Origin: Ctenosaura bakeri
Lineage: Eukaryota > Chordata > Lepidosauria > Squamata > Iguanidae
Assembly (NCBI GenBank): GCA_948474755.1
Contig: CAOLHI010000252.1
Coordinates: forward strand, 62,001 to 126,000
Direction: 5' to 3'
DNA: 64,000 nucleotides
Under the pieces are notes generated by a model. The model worked only from the letters and a program-made list of their open reading frames with translations, had not been told where the DNA came from and did no database searches. Of the stretch, positions 1-10,149 are shown one piece after another. Each line of letters opens with the position of its first letter. Positions within the stretch are counted from its first letter, which is position 1. Position numbers and translations under genes: made by a program.

Positions 1-434
1 TTGATATACCCTATAATCTAAGAAACACTGGAGCTGAGCCATCAATACAACTATCTCTCAGGTGCATTCACTCACATCGAAGGTAAGAGAACTCCAAATC
101 ATGAAAATAGCTCATATGTATTAGTTTTGTGTTCCAAGGGAATTCTTTAAGAACATGATAATCAGAAGCTTCTCTTTCAAAAATGTTATGAAGTATACCC
201 CACCCCCCAATGATTATGATATGTTGGCACACACATACCCAGAAATCTATGCCTCGTATGGGCAAAGCATGGTCCTCCAGACGCTGCAGTATTAAAACTC
301 TCAGCACTCGTTACCACTGGCTATATTGGCAAAGGCTGATAGGATGTCTAGCCCAATAAAATCTAAAGAGCTGCATGATTCCCAAACCTACTCTAACCAG
401 CTTTTGTTCGTCTCTCTTCTTCTTAAACATGAAC
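1..434. other. Unassigned sequence, no gene seen
   Basis: I see no exon, RNA gene or recognisable repeat here. Short open frames occur on both strands but have no recognisable domain and no splice or codon signal that I would trust. Confidence 0.5.
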
Positions 435-437
435 TAA

Positions 438-636
438 GGCCAGATCCACACTACACTGTTATAGTGCTATTATTCCACTTTCAACATCCTGTGGAATTCT
501 GGCATTTGTAGTTCCCTGAGGCTAAATTGCTCTGGCTGAGAATTCTAAAGACCCTCCCTAAACTGCAAACCCCAGGATTCCAGAGGATCTTGAAAGTGGA
601 ATAACAGCACTATAACAGTGCAGTGTGGAAATGACC
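438..636. mobile_element. Palindromic MITE, GGCC-type family, copy 1
   Basis: The left half (CACTGTTATAGTGCTATTAT, then TTCCACTTTCAACATCCT) is repeated in inverted orientation at the right end, so the element folds back on itself over most of its length. Its middle carries the family's paired segments near 'GGAATTCTGG' and 'CAAACCCCAGGATTCC'. It encodes nothing. The same sequence recurs at 5683, 26891, 28632, 46691, 48379, 49270 and 50047. The left flank is TAA but the right flank is not, so this copy shows no clean target-site duplication. Confidence 0.8.
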
Positions 637-724
637 CATGTGAGTCAACTGCTTTCTGTCTCACATTCTCTAAGTTATGGCAGAGTCGTCTTCTCCCAGT
701 TGTTAGCTAGAACCAACTTCTTTC

Positions 725-866
725 TTTGGACGTTTTTAGACAGATGCTGGATGTTGGGAGTGTTTTGATTGTGTCTTCCTGCATGGCTGAATGGGGTTGT
801 ACTGGAGGGCCCTTGAGGTCTCTTCCAACTTTTATGATTCTATGATTCCATGATTCTTACAGAAAT
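725..866 (+). mobile_element. CR1-type LINE 3' end
   Basis: The stretch reads like the last part of a CR1 LINE: a 'CAGATGCTGGATG' segment, then 'GAGGTCTCTTCCAACTTTTA', ending in the short repeated tail TGATTCTATGATTCCATGAT. This tail replaces poly(A) in CR1 elements. The fragment is 5'-truncated and contains only the end of ORF2 and the 3' UTR. Confidence 0.8.
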
Positions 867-1027
867 AATTGACAAATCAACGTAGTTATCCTACAGTTTG
901 CAAGTTTCACCTAAATGGAGTACAAGATAGCAGGCTATGCCTTGTGATGCTATGCCTAGTGGCGCTTACATTCTTATATGGCCACAAGAAGAGTTCAACC
1001 CTCCTGGGCCATCAAGGCCTCGCACTC

Positions 1028-1182
1028 TCTGCCTGCTGGCTGGCAGCAGCTCTCTGGAGTTTTAGACAAGAGTTAAGTCTTTCTCAGCTCAGCTGAGGCC
1101 GTTTCACTGCGAGATCCTGGGCACAGAAATAGAAATTTTCTGCATGCAAAGCACGTGCCATTAACCACTGAAGCGGGGGCCC
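1028..1182 (-). mobile_element. tRNA-derived SINE fragment, decayed
   Basis: On the minus strand the right end reads as a tRNA-like head (a 'CAGTGGTTAATGG' A-box-like stretch, then 'TTTGCATGCAGAAAATTTC'). It is followed by a body near 'GGCTGGCAGCAGCTCTCTGG' on the plus strand. I recall this arrangement from other squamate repeats; the copy is diverged and both boundaries are approximate. Confidence 0.5.
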
Positions 1183-2039
1183 AAGGAGATCCACCTGGCC
1201 TTGGTTTTTTCCAATTTTTTTAAAAAATAGAGCAAGAATGTATTATTAATAACATGAAATAATAAAATCTTGACCATCTTCCACAGATGTCTCCGTTCTG
1301 GCAGCCAAAGTCCCTTCTGCACAACATTTCTCACTCACACTTTTAAATTAATTCTGACACTTCCCACACAGAAGCAGAAGTGCTTGGAAGGGGGAGGGAG
1401 TGACAACGGGAGGGGGGAAGGGGGAGAAGGAATGTAATAAATACCGATATTACAAATCTCTTTCCTTTGCAGCAGTTAGAGTTAAAGGATAGCTACCCTT
1501 GGAGCAACATGTTCCATTTCATGGCCTAAAACACAGTCAGTACAAGATCCAGGGTTGTCGCTCAGGGAGGGATAATAAAGAAGAAAGGCAACTTCCTCCC
1601 CCCTGCCACCAAACACCCTTGACTGCTGAAAGGGTTCTGAAATATTGGAGAGAAAATGAAAAGGACCCGTGCGCTTCTTTTGAATTAGCTCCGCTATCAG
1701 CGCCTCGGTTTGCAGCTTTGTGTTGCTCTTGTGATGCATCCTGCCTGGAAAATGAGATTTGGGAATACAAGGCCCTTTCTGTGAACCCTGGAGTGACAGG
1801 TCAATTTCGACAGAGGAGTAAAAAAAGCACATGCGGTAATGAAACATGGCTTTTTTCAGCATGAGCATGCATGCGTATTATATGTCCCAAGGTCGGCGGC
1901 CTTCAGCAGGGTTGCTCCGTAAGGAGAGAAAGATGAAATGGTGGTCCTGGTGGTGGATACAACCAGATACGGTGGAACAACTTCATTTGGCCAGTGCTCA
2001 TCTGGTAGCCATCTTCTGTCCAACCCACTCAAAATTAAG
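1183..2039. other. Unassigned sequence with purine-rich patch
   Basis: No gene or family was recognised. There is a purine-rich run (about 1386-1430, GGGAGGG-like) and overlapping open frames on both strands at 1480-1870. These frames lack any protein domain that I know. The overlap on both strands argues for chance openness rather than coding. Confidence 0.4.
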
Positions 2040-2412
2040 AAATGTTGGATGTGGTGGTGATGATGATTCCAATAACATTCAGAAATCCAAAATCTAAAAT
2101 ACCACAAAATCTGATATTGTCCACATGGAGTGGCTGGAATAGTGAGACCTTTGCTTTCTGATGGTTCAATGCACACAAACTTTTTTGTGTGCACAAAATC
2201 ATTAAAAGTGTTGTATAAAATTACCTTCAGGCTATCTGAATAAGGCATATATGGAACATAAATGAATTGCATGTTCAGACTTGGGCCCCAACTCCAAGAT
2301 ATTTTTTTATGTACATATATGCAAATACAGGCAACCCAAAATTAAAAATAAATATGAAATCCAAAACACCTCTGGTCCAAAGCATTTTGGATAAGGGATA
2401 CTCAATCTGTCA
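2040..2412 (+). mobile_element. Old Tigger/pogo-like non-autonomous DNA transposon
   Basis: The region contains a series I recognise from an old amniote DNA-transposon family: 'AGAAATCCAAAATCTAAAAT', then 'AAAATTACCTTCAGGCTATC', 'GGCATATATGGAACATAAAT', 'TTCAGACTTGGGCCCCAACT', and a terminal 'GGATAAGGGATACTCAATCT'. No transposase frame remains. Superfamily assignment (pogo/Tigger) is from memory of such ends. The left edge is uncertain. Confidence 0.6.
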
Positions 2413-2429
2413 TTGTTGTTGTTAAGATT

Positions 2430-2680
2430 CCACACCATTTTCCCAGTTTGTGACAACAGTTAAAATACACACAGCTGAACATTGACAGTATACAAAAGTT
2501 AAAAGCATAACTGAAATATCAAAAAAGTAAAATCAGTTAAAAATAAAAAAAATAGATAATTCAGCATATTATGCAAGGCCTATTCTATCTAAGCAATCAC
2601 TCCTTAACAATCAGGCTGCGTCACTTTGGACCAACTGAAGTTTCCAAGCACTGTTCAAAGGCATAAGGGATTTTTCACAC
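2430..2680 (-). repeat. LINE-derived 3' region (L2-like), decayed
   Basis: A phrase near 'CAACTGAAGTTTCCAAGCAC' followed by 'TGTTCAAAGGCA' recurs at about 39.4 kb ('AATTGGAGCTTCTGGACTG', 'ATCAAAAGGCAGCCCCACAT'). I associate it with a common amniote LINE 3' region. Orientation and boundaries are tentative. Confidence 0.4.
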
Positions 2681-3440
2681 CACTGCGATTAAGTATCCAT
2701 ATTTCCGTAAAGTCAGGACTGGATACCATATGGACTAGCGGTATGTTTACTGCCGATATGGAGGGGACAAGAAAGCAACTATTGACGGGATGGGCTACCT
2801 TCTGGCACAAACTATCTCAAAGATCCATTATTTTCCCCTGTCCACAGGCACCACAGTTCCTTACACAATTATTAGGGTCCCTCTGATGAGAAAATCAAGC
2901 TATTCCTCCCTGAACTTGTTTGACAGTCATCCTTTTTATTCATTTAAAAATACTTTTTTTTAGTCTTTCCAATAGTCAAAAGCTCTTTAAGTAGATTCCA
3001 TAATATCAAAAGAATAAAATCAAAGTAAGGAAAATCAGCAAAGGAAATAAATATAAATACAAATAGAGCATAAAATACACAAAAGCAATAAAAAGTGCCC
3101 ATGAGACAATGGCTGCAAACCAACATTCTCTCAGTGTAGCATAAGTACTTGCACACAGAGATAAGCTGTACCAGTACTACACAACCTGAATGCAAAACAG
3201 CAACATTGTGCAACACATGTAAGTGACTGGGTGCCATTGTGCAACGCACAACGTGCAACAGCATTCTGCACAAGGCACAATGCACATCTCCAAGGTATGC
3301 AAAATTCTGTTTCTGCCACTGTCAGGAAAATATGTCTGTTGCACTGGGGCCAATGCTTCAGCCCACATGCATAGTGTGGCTTTCTCATACATATGTCACT
3401 AGCAGAATTCTGGTCAAGGAATGTCTCTGCTTGGTACAAC
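2681..3440. other. Unassigned sequence
   Basis: There are open frames at 2626-2886 (+) and 2944-3440 (-), but no domain is recognisable and none has convincing flanking splice sites. No repeat family was recognised. Confidence 0.4.
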
Positions 3441-3442
3441 AG

Positions 3443-3527
3443 GGCCTATGTATCCATGGGTTCTACATTCATGGATTCAACCAACCAACCAATATTCATT
3501 AAAAAAAAAAAGAAAAAAATGCAAAAA
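3443..3527 (+). mobile_element. Tigger/pogo-like terminal sequence with A-rich run
   Basis: 'GGCCTATGTATCCATGGGTT' followed by 'CATGGATTCAACCAACCAAC' and an A-rich stretch is the style of pogo/Tigger inverted termini (tandem CAACC preceded by a GGATTC motif). It abuts the left arm of the large palindrome but has no mirror copy at the far side, so the palindrome and this end are not symmetric. Confidence 0.6.
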
Positions 3528-4040
3528 GCAGCAGCAACAGCAATTGAAATGGGCCTCTCAACAGCCCTCCCTACTGTTGGGTTCCAGGACCACCCCCTGC
3601 CCTTTGGTGGATACCAAAATCTGTGGATGTTCAAGTCCCGTTTTATACAATGGTATAGTAAAATGGCGTGCCTTATATAAAATGGCAAACAATTCAAACA
3701 AATGCTGGAAAGAGCCTGAGGATCTGTGAAACGGCAGGAGGGTCAACAGGGTGTGCCTACGTAATAATGTAGTGTTCAACACGTGACAAAAGCAATTTTG
3801 TCACGTGTTGAGCACTACACTGTTATGCAGGCACACCCTGTTGACCCTCCTGCCATTTCACAGATCCTCAGGCTCTTTCCAGCATTTGTTTGAATTGTTT
3901 GCCATTTTACTATGCCATTGTATAAAACGGGACTTGAACATCCACAGATTTTGGTATCCACCAAAGGGCAGGGGGTGATCCTGGAACCCAACAGTAGGGA
4001 GGGCTGTTGAGAGGCCCATTTCAATTGCTGTTGCTGCTGT
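3528..4040. repeat. Large palindrome, ~250-bp arms with a 4-bp spacer
   Basis: The left arm (3528-3791) and right arm (3796-4040) are reverse complements meeting at ACGTGACAAAA/TTTTGTCACGT. Over the inner ~100 bp I count about 6 mismatches. The right arm is shorter by about 19-20 bp: the left arm carries two copies of AAAATGGC flanking GTGCCTTATAT, the right arm only one. This is the pattern of a deletion between short direct repeats. The arms contain Tigger-like interior sequence ('GATACCAAAATCTGTGGATG', 'TTCAAGTCCCG') also present at 61 kb, so this is probably a foldback derivative of that family. Confidence 0.85.
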
Positions 4041-4639
4041 GGCAGCAGCCTCTGAGGAAGAGAACAGCAGCCAGGCACAGCTCCATGTGCCTTGGTCTCA
4101 GCAGCTGGGAAGAGCACCATGTTCCAACTAGCCTCTGAGAGGTCAGGAGAGCCACCAGGAATTGTCAGACTTTATTCCCACCTGACCATCCTTCAGGCCC
4201 CACCTTACGCTCTTATGAACTGCTACAGATAACGAAACTCCCAAAGTCTTCCAGCCACCTTGGTGCTTGTCCAAAAACACCTTCCCCAGGTTCTGTAGAG
4301 GTGCTTCAGCCATGTGAGACCACCAGCAAGGCCCACATGACAACATGAGCTTAAATGACCTCAGGCTCCTACGCAATGTACAAGACTTTGTGGCAGCTGT
4401 ACAGGGGCCCCTTGGACTCAATTCCCAGAGGCTGAGAAGAGTGGAAGTCGCTGATGTCAAAGAAAAGGCTAAGCAGGTAACTGTGCTGAGCACAGCTGTG
4501 AGAGGGCAGAGCCTGAATCAACATTATTGTTTCCCTGCCATTTTGTGCAGCAAAAACAAAAAGGCACTGATTTTTACTTCCTACTTTCTTTTGAGGCAAT
4601 ATTGACACGTCCTCAAGTCGAACATCACCCACTCCTTCA
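4041..4639. other. Unassigned sequence
   Basis: No gene or repeat family was recognised. Open frames exist on both strands between 4143 and 4632 but overlap each other and match nothing that I know. Confidence 0.4.
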
Positions 4640-4870
4640 ATCAGGCCCCATTTTTCTCAAGACGTAGGCGGGGAGGAAGGAAGTTAAAGTAATTATTGAA
4701 AACTCGTAAGCTACAGCTTTAGCCTAATTAGCCCCACTCTCTGTTTTAATTTTTGTATTGATTGCCTCCAGCAAATGTAAAATTATTGACTGAACTCGCG
4801 GAGCCTGGAGTTGTGGTGATAAGAACAGCAGACCGTGAGAAACAAACCACAATTAAGTGACCTATAAAAT
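4640..4870. promoter_or_regulatory. Possible conserved non-coding element (homeodomain-site-rich)
   Basis: This repeat-free block has closely spaced homeodomain-type cores: TAATTATTGA near 4690, CCTAATTAGCC near 4724, AAATTATTGAC near 4780 and CAATTAAG near 4850. Between them lies non-repetitive mixed sequence with the CpG-containing GAACTCGCGGAGCC. There is no open frame or splice structure. This is composition and motif density only; conservation cannot be seen from one genome. Confidence 0.3.
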
Positions 4871-5060
4871 CGGACTGCACCTTTGCAAACTCAAAAACAC
4901 GGCACAACACTGATTGCCACAAGACTGGATTTTCCCCAAGTGTGTGCTGTGCCCTTCCACAGGCTGCATGGCCAGGAAATGCCAGATGACCCCCTGCCGC
5001 TTTGACTGCTTACTCAGCAAAGGGCAAACTCTCACAAGGACACTGACAGTGAAAACTGGG

Positions 5061-5283
5061 TGCGTGCATGTTCCTTCAAGTCGCCATTCAACTGATGGCG
5101 ACCCCACAAATTTAATAAAGTTTCCTTAGGCAAGGAACACTCAGAGGTGGTTTTGCCAGTTCCTTCCTCTGAAATATACCCTACAGCACCTGGTATTTGT
5201 TAGTGGTCTCCTATCTGAGTATCAGTCAGAGCTGACTCTGCTTAGCTTCCAAGATCAGACGGGAGCTGGTGCCTTCAGGGTAT
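5061..5283 (-). mobile_element. 5S rRNA-derived SINE
   Basis: On the minus strand the element starts (right end) with a 5S-rRNA-like promoter region. On the plus strand this appears as 'GTGGTCTCCTATCTGAGTAT', 'CTGACTCTGCTTAGCTTCCA' and 'AGATCAGACGGGAGCTGG', which correspond to the inner part of 5S rRNA including its internal control region. The body, with 'GGTGGTTTTGCCAGTTCCTT' and 'TTCAAGTCGCCATTCAACTG', follows toward lower coordinates. It is a retroposed, non-functional copy rather than a 5S gene, because only the promoter half resembles 5S. Confidence 0.75.
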
Positions 5284-5307
5284 TTAGTCCAGACAGCGAA
5301 AAGGATG

Positions 5308-5616
5308 TAAGGATGGGGAAACTGTGACCCATGGGCCACATGTTTCCTTTCACTGGTGTCTGTGGGCCCCTATGACATCCCCAAAGTTCCCAATCCACCC
5401 ACCAAGCTTATTTTTAAATGTAGGGGGGAAGCACTTTAAAAATTGACCACCATAAAAACATAACAGTTTGGAGCAGTTTGTCCCCACGACACCCAACCTC
5501 CCCAACATTGTGGAAAATGCCCAATTGTAGCTGAAACTTGGAACTAGAAGTGACAACACTAGATTGTCCTGGGATATGTCAATAGCCCCCATGCCTTGTG
5601 CAGTTGCCCATTCTTG
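5308..5616. mobile_element. hAT-like non-autonomous element, GGGTAAACT family, copy 1
   Basis: The left end (AAGGATGGGGAAACTGTG) pairs in inverted orientation with the right end (GTGCAGTTGCCCATTCTTG). Both match the ends of the copies at 14300 and 43654. The inner left part 'GGGCCACATGT' is also shared with 14300. No duplication is clear in this copy and it has no coding capacity. Confidence 0.6.
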
Positions 5617-5682
5617 GTAAAAACAGAGAAGGAAAAATGCAACATAACCATTGCTAGGATGTACCATTGTAGCCTGTACAGA

Positions 5683-5837
5683 AGCCATTTCGGCACTAGC
5701 CTGTTATAGTGCAATGATTCCACTTTCAACATCCTCTGGAATCCTGGGGTTTGCAGTTTTGGGAGGGGCCGGCCCAGGATTCCAGGATTCCTGAAAGTGG
5801 AATCATCGCACTATAACAGGCTAGTGCGGAAATGGCC
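5683..5837. mobile_element. Palindromic MITE, GGCC-type family, copy 2
   Basis: The arms CCATTTCGGCACTAGCCTGT and ACAGGCTAGTGCGGAAATGG are inverted repeats extending inward through TTATAGTGCAATGATTCCAC. It is flanked by AGA at 5680-5682 and 5838-5840, a 3-bp target-site duplication. It is shorter than copy 1 through loss of the centre. Confidence 0.85.
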
Positions 5838-5840
5838 AGA

Positions 5841-6573
5841 GAGCACTGAATGTTCAAATTCTTTCCCCTGGACCATTTTTAAACAAGCCCTCATCATGCA
5901 GAAGCCTGTTTGGACACACAAATGGTAGATGGGATAACATGCAAAGAAAGAAGCATGTTAGCTCCAACTGCTTGTCATTTGACTGTGCTAAAAGTGAAGG
6001 TTCTGAAGAAGAGAGTGACTTCTTCCTGTGGAGAGACTCCACACATAGAAGAGGGTCTCCACTTTTGAGGTGCCACTTTTCAGACATCAAAGCAATGCTA
6101 CAGGTGGGCAGAGCTAACATACTTCCTTCTTCCATATGTTCATTTAACTCCTCTTTGCATATCTGAATAGGGCAACAAGAAAACCTTAATCTATCCAGAA
6201 ACAAACCTTGATGGCATGCTAGTTTTGTACACATAAATGAACTCCTCTGCATCAAAATAAAGGATGTAAGTCCTCAGGGAAGGGATCTGTCTTCAAGGAT
6301 TCTATAAAGCACCATACGCATTGATGGTGCAGTGTCACTGCTGTTGTTGATCTTACTGTTGCTGAAACATTCACACAACCACCAGCCACCTGAAGTCTGA
6401 AATGAAGAGCCACATTCCATATGAGGACACCGGTCCATCAGGCTTGGCACTATGCATATTGAATAGCACTAACTGTGCAAGATGCCAAGCAAAGGTCTTG
6501 CTCTGTTTTGATGCCCAGATCCTTTTGACTTGAGGTGCCTGGAATCCTGGGGACATCTGGCATGCAAAGTGCA
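5841..6573. other. Unassigned sequence
   Basis: No gene or repeat was recognised. Overlapping sense and antisense open frames at 5854-6255 do not resemble any family. Confidence 0.4.
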
Positions 6574-6578
6574 TGCTC

Positions 6579-7152
6579 TGTGATAACTGAAGCCCCTGTC
6601 AGAGCTGCTGATGACGAGCAGCAGCTGTTGGTCCCTGTTGCTCAGGGTGGAAATGAGTCCTGCAGCTCAAGAGCTCCCCCTGCTGCCATGGATCAAGCAG
6701 GCTTGGACGTTCCTCTGCCTGCTCCTTTAGCGCAACAGAGATCCGATTCTGAAGATGGTTTGGAGCCTGTGCCAATCAGCCCACAACCAAGGCGGAGACT
6801 CAAGGGAGCTGAGCAAAGGGAGGCTTCCTTGATTAAGTTCAAGAAGCAGTGAGTAGCCACACCTGTGTCTTGGGCTATATGACTGCCTGCCTGGAAGCTT
6901 TCCTTTGCTTGCGGCAAACTTCTTTCAAGCCCTCCTGTTGCCTGTTCCTTGCTCCCAGCACCCGGTTCCTGCTACCTTGAATGGATCTCTTGACCCTTGG
7001 CTTTTGGAACTTTGACTACGGCTTTTACTTGACGCTCTGGTAAATGAACTCCCTTGTGTAAAGTGCTTGCTTGTCTCCTCCTGGCTGGACTTTGCTGGCT
7101 CTCACACTCCCTTCTCTGGGCTGGCTTGCCGCCCAGGACTCTGACCTTGACA
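6579..7152 (+). mobile_element. Solo LTR, family B, copy 1
   Basis: The unit begins TGTGATAACTG and ends CCTTGACA, flanked by a perfect 5-bp duplication TGCTC at 6574-6578 and 7153-7157. These are the marks of an LTR integrated by a retroviral-type integrase. No internal gag/pol region adjoins it, so it is a solo LTR left by recombination between two LTRs. The first half is open in the sense frame to a stop at 6850-6852 and carries an acidic stretch followed by a basic RRRLKGAEQREA segment. A related but shorter copy lies at 42514. Ty3/Gypsy versus endogenous-retrovirus origin cannot be told from the LTR alone. Confidence 0.8.
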
Positions 7153-7157
7153 TGCTC

Positions 7158-7500
7158 TGCCATTGAGCACTAAGCCCCATCCTCCGGTCTAAACCTCACA
7201 GCAAGGACATGCACATTATGCATATGTCTGTTACAGCCCTACAGTGGGATAAGGAAAGTAAAAGTAGACTCCAGGTAAAGAAAGGAAAGAACAGGCTCGG
7301 TTGGGAAGAAATTGATTATTTTGGATTTGGAAGGATGTTGCCATTCCAGGTGGTAATGGTAAGCCTGACAAGGTTAATATCGAAGTTTGAGGAATGCAAG
7401 TCATAAGCCTGCATTCTCTTTGATGCCTCAACTTTTGGAGTCTTGCCTGCACCCAAGACCACCCCACCACCTTTTGAGCTAATTCGTCATATATTAACCA
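7158..7500. other. Unassigned sequence
   Basis: No gene or repeat was recognised in this stretch. Confidence 0.4.
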
Positions 7501-7539
7501 GGATGAACAATTGCTGTCAATCCACAAGGGGGGAAAAAG

Positions 7540-8060
7540 TCTGACAAATTATCTCCAGGTAAGTGACTCTAAAAGATCCCATTTAAATTCTGCCAGTTCT
7601 TGTTTGAACATAATGGAAATGGCAGCCACGAAGCGCTGTCCTCCCATCCTGGTTAATGTGTTAATGAATGAAGGAGATGAAAATTCATTTCGGATCATTA
7701 CAACTGCTGCCCCTCCCTTCCTGCCCCTCTGTGAAGTGTGCAAATGATTTTGCAAGACCCCCCCCTCCCAAGAAGTCAATCTAAATAGCTAGACAGAAGA
7801 AAAAAAGCCCTGCTAGTGTCAGATTGCTGTACGCTCCCAACCTAAAATAAACAGATTCATCCACTTTCTCCAATCTGATTTGCCAAAGGACCTACCCTCT
7901 GGTGTTTGGTAAATGGTTTGGATAAAAATCCATATATCGAACTCAGGAGGAGCAAAAATAAAATATCAGCCATGACAGAACATCGATGGCTGAGGTTTAT
8001 ATAATCACCTTCATCATTTTTGTTTTGTTTTCGTTTTCATTTTCAAAGTTTCCCACTTGG
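7540..8060. promoter_or_regulatory. Possible conserved non-coding element
   Basis: This repeat-free sequence contains GGTTAATGTGTTAATGAATG, GATGAAAATTCATTTCGGAT and CATTACAACTGCTG in close succession. These are paired TTAAT cores plus an E-box-like CAACTG. A second part (7840-7960) contains CAATCTGATTTGCC. No repeat family is apparent. Evidence is motif density only. Confidence 0.3.
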
Positions 8061-8409
8061 GCGATATTTGAGATCAGATGAATGAGCGTCTCACCAGCTC
8101 ACTCTATTGGATTAATGCGATATTCAAGACTTGGAAACAGAATTTAGAGCGATGGTGTGGGTGGAATCAGACAAACTTCATCCCAAGAAGAACAGGCAGA
8201 TACCACGTTAGGGACTATGAACTAGAGAGGGAGGTGTGTGAGTCACTGCAATTCATTTTCTAGGTAGAAGCTGAGATGGTTGGGAGCTGGCCTTGCAGAG
8301 GATATATTTGAAGAAGCTGTATTTTAATAGGGGTGGGGGTATAAATTCAATAATACATTTAAAAAAAAACAAGAAAAAGAGTAAACATAACACGATACTC
8401 ACACCTGTC

Positions 8410-8870
8410 ACAGAACTTTCTTGTTTTATTATTGATTTATATCTTGTGTTCCCCCTGATATGGGATCCAAACCAGCTTACTGTGTAAGTTAAAACAGCTA
8501 AAACTGTATGCAGTACTAAATCTTTCAAAGGGCATTTAACCATCCTATAAAAACATTAATTTAAAAACAGTTAAAAAGATATTAAGTACTTGTTACCTAC
8601 ATAAAAAGCTCACCTGTTGCACAACCTTCTACTCCAACCAGTTAAATGGTGGAGGGTGGAGGCACGTTTGGTCAGGAAGGTCTTTGCCTAATGGGGAAAG
8701 ACAACAGGGTGGGGCCCAGGTAGGCCTCCCTTGGGAGGGAACTCCATAGCCTACAAGAAGCTACTGAGAAAGCTCTTGCCTGTGTCCTCCCTAGATGAGT
8801 CTGTGAGGGTGGTGGGACAGAGGGAAAACCCTCTACTGAAGGTTATAAGACTTAGGCAGACTCACATGGT
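8410..8870 (-). repeat. LINE 3' fragment (L2-like), decayed
   Basis: The first part (TTTATTATTGATTTATATCT, then 'GATCCAAACCAGCTTACTG') resembles the inverted 3' terminus of L2-type LINEs. The second part ('GCCTCCCTTGGGAGGGAACT', 'GAGGGTGGTGGGACAGAGGG') is a phrase that I associate with an amniote LINE 3' UTR. Family assignment is from memory and tentative. Confidence 0.45.
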
Positions 8871-9164
8871 GGCAGATGAGCTTTCAGATAGTTCCTTTCC
8901 TTCCCCTCCCTTCTGTAGCTCTAGCTGCTGGACAAAAACCAGCTCTGAAGGATTTTGCAAGGAGTTGTTTTGGAGAGCTTGGGCACTGGAGTAGGAACTC
9001 CTACACTGGATACCACTGTTGCATGAGCTGGATGTCCAGCACTGGGTGCAGCAAGCATATTAAAGAGACCTTCACAGTCACTGCATTCAGCCAGAGACCC
9101 CTTCACTGCCACATATCTCTGCCCTTACTCTCTAAAAACTAATGGTTCAACTCTCTGTATATGA

Positions 9165-9290
9165 GGACTGGGCAAAATCTGGCCCTCCAGATATCACTGA
9201 GTTGACACTCTCCACATTCCTACCATTGGCTATGCTGGCTATGGAGCTCTAGTCTGGCAATCTGTGGAAGCTCAAACTGCCATCCAAACT
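9165..9290. repeat. Decayed foldback repeat
   Basis: 'GGCCCTCCAGATATCACTGA' and 'ACCATTGGCTATGCTGGCTA' match a short foldback repeat seen in cleaner form at 20470-20571. Fragments of the same family appear to occur near 26650, 28790, 32560 and 52540. Confidence 0.5.
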
Positions 9291-9379
9291 CCTGTTCTAC
9301 ACTGAGAGAACCTAACAATACACAGCACGTTCTTACCTGTCTGGCTTCCCAGTCTAATGAAAAGAGGATGGAAGAGGCA

Positions 9380-9720
9380 GTATTTCATCCTCAGAATACT
9401 GAATGCAGTATTTGATATTAATTTGATAATAATCCATTTCAAATAATGAAACTTATGCTAATTTCCTCATTTCCAGAAACAAAATTGGCTTCTATAGATG
9501 CAGGGTAAGACATACAGGTCCATACCAAGGGTGTTTACTGTGTACAAACTAAACAAAGAATCCAAAGGGGAAAATAATCTTTTAAAAAGTCAATATTAAT
9601 ATTTTCCTTCCTATTTTTATTAAGTGGTTTTTTAATGGGTTGCTCTGAAAGCATTTCTAAGTGCAATTAGAGGCTTAATAAGATATGCCAATAGATTGTG
9701 CTGGGAAGCCAACAATGGAG
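9380..9720. promoter_or_regulatory. Possible conserved non-coding element, AT-rich
   Basis: This AT-rich, repeat-free sequence contains many homeobox/POU-like words: TGATATTAATTTGATAATAA, CTTATGCTAATTTCC, AGTCAATATTAATATTT and AAGTGCAATTAGAGGCTTAA. No coding potential is seen. Confidence 0.25.
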
Positions 9721-10149
9721 TAGCCAAAAATAGCTGGAGTTATAGTTGAAAGTAGGGTTTTATGAGTTCATTGGGATCCTTAATTCCTCTTACAAGCAAC
9801 GATGTGTTTTTGTCACCTGGGGGAAACCTTGCCACTCTTTTGGTACAAAGTAAATAAATGTTTCTCAGACACAGTGTTAAATTTTATGCCTTTTGAATTC
9901 GAGCTCATGGGAGAGGGCATTGGTATGGAACACTATATCCTTTGAACACAGACAGTCTTAGGTTAAATCTATGGCATTGCTATTTAAAGGGATCTGGGGT
10001 AACAGGATGAAAGAACCTTGGAGAAGAACAAAACAGAGCATGGAGATGCAACTTTCCAGACTACAACTACATTCTTCATTTGGAAAGGCCAACGATAATG
10101 CTGGCTCAGGAATCCTGAGAGCTGAACTCAATAAACTCAATCAATAAAT

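Noticed and set aside
1482..1868. Overlapping frames on both strands as a coding exon
   Set aside because: Openness on both strands with no domain or splice sites suggests base composition, not coding.
5195..5283. A 5S rRNA gene
   Set aside because: Only the internal promoter portion resembles 5S and it is fused to a SINE body.
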